10,110 nucleotides of DNA from an uncultured Megasphaera sp. (lineage in GTDB: Bacteria; Bacillota; Negativicutes; Veillonellales; Megasphaeraceae). The stretch spans positions 1 to 10,110 of the forward strand of contig URLP01000058.1 of assembly GCA_900548635.1 (NCBI GenBank), in the 5' to 3' direction. Shown here one piece after another: positions 5,909 to 10,110 of the stretch (position 1 is the first letter of the stretch; every line of letters begins with the position of its first letter). A program made the position numbers and the translations under genes. The notes beneath the pieces are model-generated. The model worked only from the letters and a program-made list of their open reading frames with translations, made no database searches and had not been told where the DNA came from.

Positions 5909-5914
5909 TATAAT
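5909..5914 (+). promoter_or_regulatory. -10 box of the two-component operon promoter
   Basis: TATAAT lies 38 nt before the kinase ATG. The -35 region has no clear TTGACA at 16-18 nt. AAAGGA stands about 10 nt before the ATG. Confidence 0.6.
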
Positions 5915-5952
5915 AAAACCACACCACGAAATCACGAAAGGATAACCTGCTT

Positions 5953-7452
5953 ATGCTCCATCTCAGCGATATTTCCCTGCGGCGGCGACTGCTCATGGCG
6001 AATTTCACCATGGTCTTCGTGCCGATTTTCATCTTGTCCGTCCTCGGCTTCCTGCTCATCTCGGGCCTGCGCTTTTCGTCGCCCCACAACGACCTGGCCG
6101 GGCTCTGGCCGGAAAAGGGGCCGGCCCTTTCTATCCAGTATACGGTCAGTTCCCTGCGGGTCAAGGCAGAACGGCCGGGACCGCTGAAGGTCAAGGACAT
6201 GCGCGAAGACTGCCGCGTCCTCGAGGACCTGGGCATCGCTACGGCCATCATCCGCAACGATCAGGTCGCCTATATCACACCGGGCATCGACTTCCCGGCC
6301 CTGGCCGACGCGGTCCTGCGCAAGGCCAACGGCCAGCCCACGGTCATGACCTGGGACGGCGACGGCTTCTTCTTCCGCTATACGTCACCGCGCAGCGGTA
6401 CGACGGTCATCGCCGCCGGACATATTCCCTTTATTGCCAAGACGGGCATCCGCGAGGGCATCGCCAAGAGCGTCCTTCAGACAATCCTGACCTTCATCGT
6501 CATCACGGCCAGCGTCATCATCATCGCCTGCGGCCTCATCCTCTCGCGCCTTCTCTCGCGTCAGATACTGACACCGCTCGCCGCCCTGCGGCAGGCAGCG
6601 TCGGAAATCGAAAAGGGCAATCTCGACTACGCCCTGCAGGTACCGTCACGGGACGAACTGGGCCGGACCTGCGCCGCTTTCGACCGCATGCGCCGCCAGC
6701 TGAAGGCCTCCCGGGAAGCACAGGAAAAATATGAACAGAACCGCAAGGAACTGATTGCCGGCATCTCCCACGACCTGTCGACGCCGCTGACCCTGCTCAA
6801 GGGCTACGCCAGCGGCATCCTCGTGGGCATTGCCAAGACAGCGGAAAAGCGTCATCATTATGTCGAACTCATCTACCAGAATGCCTGCACCCTGGAAAAA
6901 CTCGTCGACCGCCTCTTCCTCTTTTCCAAGCTCGACTTAGGCCAGGTCTCCTTTGCCATGGAAACAGTCTCCCTGCGCGACTACTTCACGGACTTCGTCG
7001 CCGAAAACAAACAGCGCCTGGCTGAGCGCGGCCTTATCCTGCATTATGCGGCGCCGTCCGGTCCGGCCCGGGCCGCCATCGACAGGATGCAGTTCCAGCG
7101 CATCGTCGACAACCTTTTGGAAAACAGTCTGAAATATAAAGAAAAAGGAACGGTCGCCATGGATATCGTCCTGCGCGAGACGCCGGAGTCCGTCGTCCTG
7201 ACCTTTGCTGACGACGGGCCCGGCGTGCCGACGGCCGACCTGCCCCGCCTCTTCGACAGCTTCTACCGGACCGATGCCGCCCGGACGGACGTCAAAAAAG
7301 GCAGCGGCCTGGGCCTGGCCATCGTCAGGCAGATCATCGCCGCCCTGCACGGCAGCATCCGCGCCGCCGAGACACCTGGCGGCGGCCTGAGCATCATCAT
7401 TACCTTACCAAGGATCGAGGGAAAAAATCATGAAACGAATCTTAATCATTGA
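5953..7452 (+). CDS. Membrane sensor histidine kinase (HAMP-HisKA-HATPase)
   Basis: A 499-residue inner-membrane kinase. Membrane helices are at about 16-39 and 173-198, enclosing an extracytoplasmic sensor region of about 130 residues that I do not recognise. A HAMP linker follows (about 200-253), then HisKA with H273 in GISHDLSTPL as phospho-acceptor. The ATP domain has the N box DNLLENSLKY (386-395), the G1 box DDGPGV (420-425), FDSFYR as F box (434-439) and the G2 box GSGLGL (450-455). All residues needed for activity are present. The gene shares its last 23 bases with the regulator gene in another frame, so the pair is coupled. The signal is unknown; the neighbouring PepSY membrane protein is a possible partner or target. 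Confidence 0.97.
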   Translation: MLHLSDISLRRRLLMANFTMVFVPIFILSVLGFLLISGLRFSSPHNDLAGLWPEKGPALSIQYTVSSLRVKAERPGPLKVKDMREDCRVLEDLGIATAIIRNDQVAYITPGIDFPALADAVLRKANGQPTVMTWDGDGFFFRYTSPRSGTTVIAAGHIPFIAKTGIREGIAKSVLQTILTFIVITASVIIIACGLILSRLLSRQILTPLAALRQAASEIEKGNLDYALQVPSRDELGRTCAAFDRMRRQLKASREAQEKYEQNRKELIAGISHDLSTPLTLLKGYASGILVGIAKTAEKRHHYVELIYQNACTLEKLVDRLFLFSKLDLGQVSFAMETVSLRDYFTDFVAENKQRLAERGLILHYAAPSGPARAAIDRMQFQRIVDNLLENSLKYKEKGTVAMDIVLRETPESVVLTFADDGPGVPTADLPRLFDSFYRTDAARTDVKKGSGLGLAIVRQIIAALHGSIRAAETPGGGLSIIITLPRIEGKNHETNLNH

Positions 7453-8128
7453 AGACAATATAGAAATCGCCGAACTGGAACGGGATTTTCTGGAAGCCAG
7501 CGCCATTGAAAGCGTCATTGAAACGGACGGGACAAAAGGCCTCGAACGGGCCCTGCAGGAAGATTTCGACCTCATCCTCCTGGACATCATGCTGCCCGGA
7601 ACGGACGGCTTCCACATCTGCCGCCGCATCCGCGAAGAAAAGGAAGTACCCATCCTCATGGTTTCGGCCAAGCGGGAAGACGTCGATAAAATCAGGGGGC
7701 TGGGACTCGGTGCCGACGACTACATCATCAAACCCTTCAGCCCGACAGAACTCGTAGCCCGCGTCAATTCCCACATCACGCGCTATGAACGGCTGACGGG
7801 AAAAGCAAAAAAAGAAGCTGCCGACGGCGAAGTCATCCGCAGCGGTGACTTAGAAATCTACGTCGACAAGCGCCGCGTCTATGTCAAAGGAAAGGAAGTG
7901 TCCCTGACGAACCGCGAATTCGAGCTTCTCGTCTTCCTGGCCAAGCATCCCGGCCTGGTCTTCAGCCGCGACCGCCTCTTCGAACGGGTCTGGGGCCTCG
8001 AAGCGGAAGGCGATACGGCGACGGTCATGGTCCACATCAACCGCATCCGCGAAAAAATAGAACCGGATCCGGCCAAGCCTATCTACATCGAGACAGTCTG
8101 GGGAGCCGGATACCGGTTCAAAGAATAG
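7430..8128 (+). CDS. OmpR/PhoB-type response regulator
   Basis: A 232-residue regulator. The receiver domain (about 1-118) has the acidic pair E8/D9, phospho-acceptor D52 in LLDIMLPGTDG, S79 and K101 in IIKPFSP. The C-terminal winged-helix DNA-binding domain (about 133-231) ends in the typical ETVWGAGYRFKE. Phosphorylation by the upstream kinase should promote dimerisation and binding to direct-repeat sites. The ATG at 7430 lies inside the kinase gene, with GAGGG 8 nt upstream. The gene converges with the oxidoreductase gene with only 6 bp between the two stops and no visible terminator. Confidence 0.98.
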   Translation: MKRILIIEDNIEIAELERDFLEASAIESVIETDGTKGLERALQEDFDLILLDIMLPGTDGFHICRRIREEKEVPILMVSAKREDVDKIRGLGLGADDYIIKPFSPTELVARVNSHITRYERLTGKAKKEAADGEVIRSGDLEIYVDKRRVYVKGKEVSLTNREFELLVFLAKHPGLVFSRDRLFERVWGLEAEGDTATVMVHINRIREKIEPDPAKPIYIETVWGAGYRFKE

Positions 8129-8134
8129 CGTAGG

Positions 8135-9523
8135 TTATTTGTCTTCGCGCCGCAAGATTTCCTGGCCGACGGTTACGCCGGCTGCCGAAGCCTGGACCAG
8201 ACCGCGCGTGATGCCGGCACCGTCGCCGATGGCAAAGAAGTTGGGGATCTTCGTTTCCAGGACGTGGCTCAATTCCAGGCGGTTGGAATAGAACTTTGCT
8301 TCTACGCCGTATAACAAAGTATGGCGCGAGTTCGCTCCCGGTGCAACGGCGTCAAGGGCTTCCAGCATTTCCTTGATGTCCAGCATGTGGCGGTACGGCA
8401 GGACCAGGGACAGATCGCCCGGCGTCGCATCGGGCATGGTCGGCCGGACGAGGCCGCGCTGGATGCGTTCCGGCGTGGAACGGCGGCCGTCGAGGAAGTC
8501 GCCCAGGCGCTGGACGATGACACCGCCGCCGAGGATGTTGGCCAGGTTGGCAATATATTTGCCGTACTTGATCGGTTCATGGAAGGGTTCCGTGAACTTC
8601 TTCGAGACGAGGATGGCGAAATTCGTATTTTCGCTCTTCTTATGGGCATAGCTGTGGCCGTTGACTGTAAGCAGGCCGTCGTTGTTCTCTTCGACGACGA
8701 AGCCATTCGGGTTCATGCAGAACGTGCGGATCCGGTCGTCGAAGGATTTGCTGAAGTAAATGAGCTTCGATTCATAGACGACATCCGTAATCGTTTCCAG
8801 GACTTCTGCCGGCATTTCCACGCGCACGCCGATGTCGACGGCGTTGGACGTCAGCTTGAGGCCCATCTTTTCCACTTCATGGACGAACCATTCCGAGCCT
8901 TCCCTGCCGGGTGCGCTGACCAGGTACTTGCAGCGGTAGAACTGGTCCTTGATGAGGACGCCTTCAATCCGGCCCTTTTCTTCGACGATGTGGTCGACAG
9001 CCGTATCGGCCATGATGTCGACTTTCCCTTCCAGGAAATCGCGCATATTCGTCAAAATCTGGGCGTTGACGTCCGTGCCGAGGTGGCGGATACGCGCCGG
9101 GATGAAGCGCAGGTCGGCGGCTGCGGCTTTGCGCTTGATGTCACGGATGCGTTCCTTATTTTCATCGCCGTAGACCTTGCGGCCGGCGCCGCCGAAGCGG
9201 CAGTAAACGGAATCGACATAGCGGATCTTATCCATCAGGTCTGCCTTGGACATATAATCGTCGAGGTTGCCGCCGTATTCCGTCGTCAGCGTCAGCTTGC
9301 CGTCGCTGAAGGCACCGGCACCGCCCCAGCCGCAGACGACGCTGCGCATGCGGTCCTTGGGCAGGGCCTTCTTATCGCGGCTCGTGGCAATGCGCTGCCG
9401 TATATCCTGCCCTTTTTCGACCATGAGGATTTTAAATCCCTTGTCGGCCAGCTCCAGGGCCGTAAAAATGCCGGCCGGGCCGGCACCGATAATGATGACA
9501 TCATATGTTTTCACTGCATTCAT
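8135..9523 (-). CDS. FAD-dependent dehydrogenase of unknown substrate (COG2509-like)
   Basis: A 462-residue flavoprotein. The N-terminal Rossmann motif is IIIGAGPAGIFTALELA (10-26) with E36 at the end of the second strand to hold the FAD ribose, and the C-terminal FAD motif is FFAIGDGAGITRGLVQASAAG (429-449). Internal blocks such as CGWGGAGAFSDGKL (64-77), NPNGFVV (271-277) and YGVEAKFYSNR (405-415) fit the widespread, uncharacterised FAD-dependent dehydrogenase family COG2509. It has no signal peptide or membrane helix and is probably cytosolic. The start ATG has AAAGGA about 9 nt upstream. The family is common in anaerobes but its substrate is not known to me; nothing in the context names it. 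Confidence 0.92.
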   Translation of the reverse strand: MNAVKTYDVIIIGAGPAGIFTALELADKGFKILMVEKGQDIRQRIATSRDKKALPKDRMRSVVCGWGGAGAFSDGKLTLTTEYGGNLDDYMSKADLMDKIRYVDSVYCRFGGAGRKVYGDENKERIRDIKRKAAAADLRFIPARIRHLGTDVNAQILTNMRDFLEGKVDIMADTAVDHIVEEKGRIEGVLIKDQFYRCKYLVSAPGREGSEWFVHEVEKMGLKLTSNAVDIGVRVEMPAEVLETITDVVYESKLIYFSKSFDDRIRTFCMNPNGFVVEENNDGLLTVNGHSYAHKKSENTNFAILVSKKFTEPFHEPIKYGKYIANLANILGGGVIVQRLGDFLDGRRSTPERIQRGLVRPTMPDATPGDLSLVLPYRHMLDIKEMLEALDAVAPGANSRHTLLYGVEAKFYSNRLELSHVLETKIPNFFAIGDGAGITRGLVQASAAGVTVGQEILRREDK

Positions 9524-9564
9524 CGTTACACATCCTTTCTTGTGGACTGCCGTCCGCAGACCGT

Positions 9565-9589
9565 AAGCCTCCCCTATTAGGGGAGCCTT
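9565..9589. repeat. Palindrome between divergent genes
   Basis: CTCCCCTA and TAGGGGAG form perfect 8-bp arms around a single T (9569-9585), extended by AAG/CTT beyond one C-C mismatch. There is no T run and it lies between two divergent starts, so a terminator is unlikely. GC-rich intergenic palindromes of this type (CTCCCC...GGGGAG) are a common dispersed repeat in gut Bacillota. Confidence 0.5.
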
Positions 9590-9622
9590 CCACTAGTCAC
9601 TCACCACTCACGCTACCATATT

Positions 9623-9651
9623 CTGAAAGTGAAGTCAACTTATGCTATAAT
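9623..9651 (+). promoter_or_regulatory. Promoter of the membrane protein gene at the right edge
   Basis: CTGAAA at 9623-9628 (four of six matches to the -35 consensus), 17 bp spacer, then an extended -10 TGCTATAAT with TATAAT at 9646-9651. The start codon follows 33 bases later. Confidence 0.7.
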
Positions 9652-9683
9652 AAAAGATAATCTCATAGAAAGGATGATGACTT

Positions 9684-10110
9684 ATGTCTCGTCGCAGATG
9701 CCCGGCGGTTTCGGAGGATTCCAGCCGGGATTTAAAACGGCAGGAAGGGATTTTCCTCAGTACTTTTGCCCTTTTAATCCTCTTCTTAGTCTCCCTCTAC
9801 CTGCCCCTGCCCATGGCCGTCCCTGTTGTCATCGGCATCGCTGCCGTGGCCTGGACCATTGCCATGTACATCAAATTCCATGATTTCTACAAAATGCGGG
9901 ACCGCGGCCAGCGGACGTGGTGCGTCACGATTTCCATGTACGCCAGTCTGATCCTGACCCTGGCCTGCGCCTGGTATTTCACGAAAGACGCGCCGCTCAC
10001 GGATGACTACGCACTGGTCTTCCTCTTCGGCTTCATGTTCTTCACGTACATGGTCTACCGCACCCTGAGCCCGACCATGGTCGTCGGCAACCGCCGCGGA
10101 CGGTATAAAT
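9684..10110 (+). CDS. Four-helix membrane protein of unknown function (3' end cut by the window)
   Basis: An open frame from the ATG at 9684 to the window end, 142 residues so far, with no stop. After a basic N terminus (MSRRRCPAVSEDSSRDLKRQ) come four hydrophobic segments at about 22-40, 43-62, 80-99 and 108-125. The positive charges in the 63-78 loop (KFHDFYKMRDRGQR) and at the end (NRRGRYK) put both termini on the cytoplasmic side. AGGA 9 nt upstream and a good promoter support the start; another frame opening at 9629 has no such support. I do not recognise the family. The basic tail suggests the true C terminus is close to the right edge. Confidence 0.8.
   Translation, partial: MSRRRCPAVSEDSSRDLKRQEGIFLSTFALLILFLVSLYLPLPMAVPVVIGIAAVAWTIAMYIKFHDFYKMRDRGQRTWCVTISMYASLILTLACAWYFTKDAPLTDDYALVFLFGFMFFTYMVYRTLSPTMVVGNRRGRYK

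Noticed and set aside
5772..5952. Search for a tRNA(Sec) gene or other tRNA in the intergenic gaps
   Set aside because: No cloverleaf, T-loop GTTCRA or acceptor pairing was found in any gap; the GGTTCG copies here belong to the tandem repeat.
5256..6257. Minus-strand open frame of 333 codons across the PepSY gene, its terminator and the kinase start
   Set aside because: It crosses two real genes and a terminator and has low-complexity, arginine-rich content.
8321..9580. Plus-strand open frame of 419 codons opposite the FAD dehydrogenase gene
   Set aside because: Antisense shadow; no RBS and no recognisable domain, while the minus strand has both FAD motifs.
9629..9883. Open frame beginning with GTG at 9629
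   Set aside because: It starts upstream of the promoter's -10 box and would place the promoter inside the gene; the frame from 9684 has an RBS and four membrane helices.

Overview
The window reads as a piece of a bacterial chromosome of moderately high GC, with strong Shine-Dalgarno sites and sigma-A-type -10 boxes. It is most like an anaerobic Bacillota, perhaps a Negativicute such as a Megasphaera relative. That placement is an impression from gene content and codon use, not a database result. The most informative content is selenium metabolism, which implies the organism makes selenoproteins.

Left part (1-4833, all on the minus strand, so transcription runs from right to left): selD, purB, a class-V aminotransferase of the cysteine desulfurase / selenocysteine lyase type, a small four-cysteine TSCPD protein, a DUF3343 putative Se/S carrier-like protein, and the N-terminal GTPase part of selB, which runs off the left edge. 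selD is itself a selenoprotein gene: an in-frame TGA at codon 16 sits exactly at the catalytic position and is followed by a plausible bacterial SECIS hairpin. An ordinary gene caller would therefore start the gene about 27 codons too late and lose the active site. The last four genes are tightly packed (47-nt gap, 1-nt overlap, 3-nt gap). Together they look like a module to release selenium or sulfur from an amino acid, hand it on, activate it (SelD) and insert it at UGA (SelB). purB, a purine biosynthesis gene, sits inside the run with its own -10 box and a strong terminator.

Middle part (5037-8128, plus strand): a membrane-anchored PepSY protein whose PepSY fold appears split by about 105 low-complexity residues, then a terminator, then a two-component system. 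The HAMP/HisKA sensor kinase and the OmpR-type response regulator overlap by 23 nt. The PepSY protein may be a target or partner of the kinase; an 11-bp-spaced repeat upstream of it could be a regulator site.

Right part: a convergent gene for a conserved FAD-dependent dehydrogenase of unknown role (COG2509-like), then a divergent gene for a four-helix membrane protein that continues past the right edge. The intergenic gaps, all under about 205 nt, hold promoters, two terminators and several GC-rich palindromes that look like dispersed repeats. No tRNA, rRNA, CRISPR array, insertion sequence or phage gene was seen; selA and selC are not in the window.
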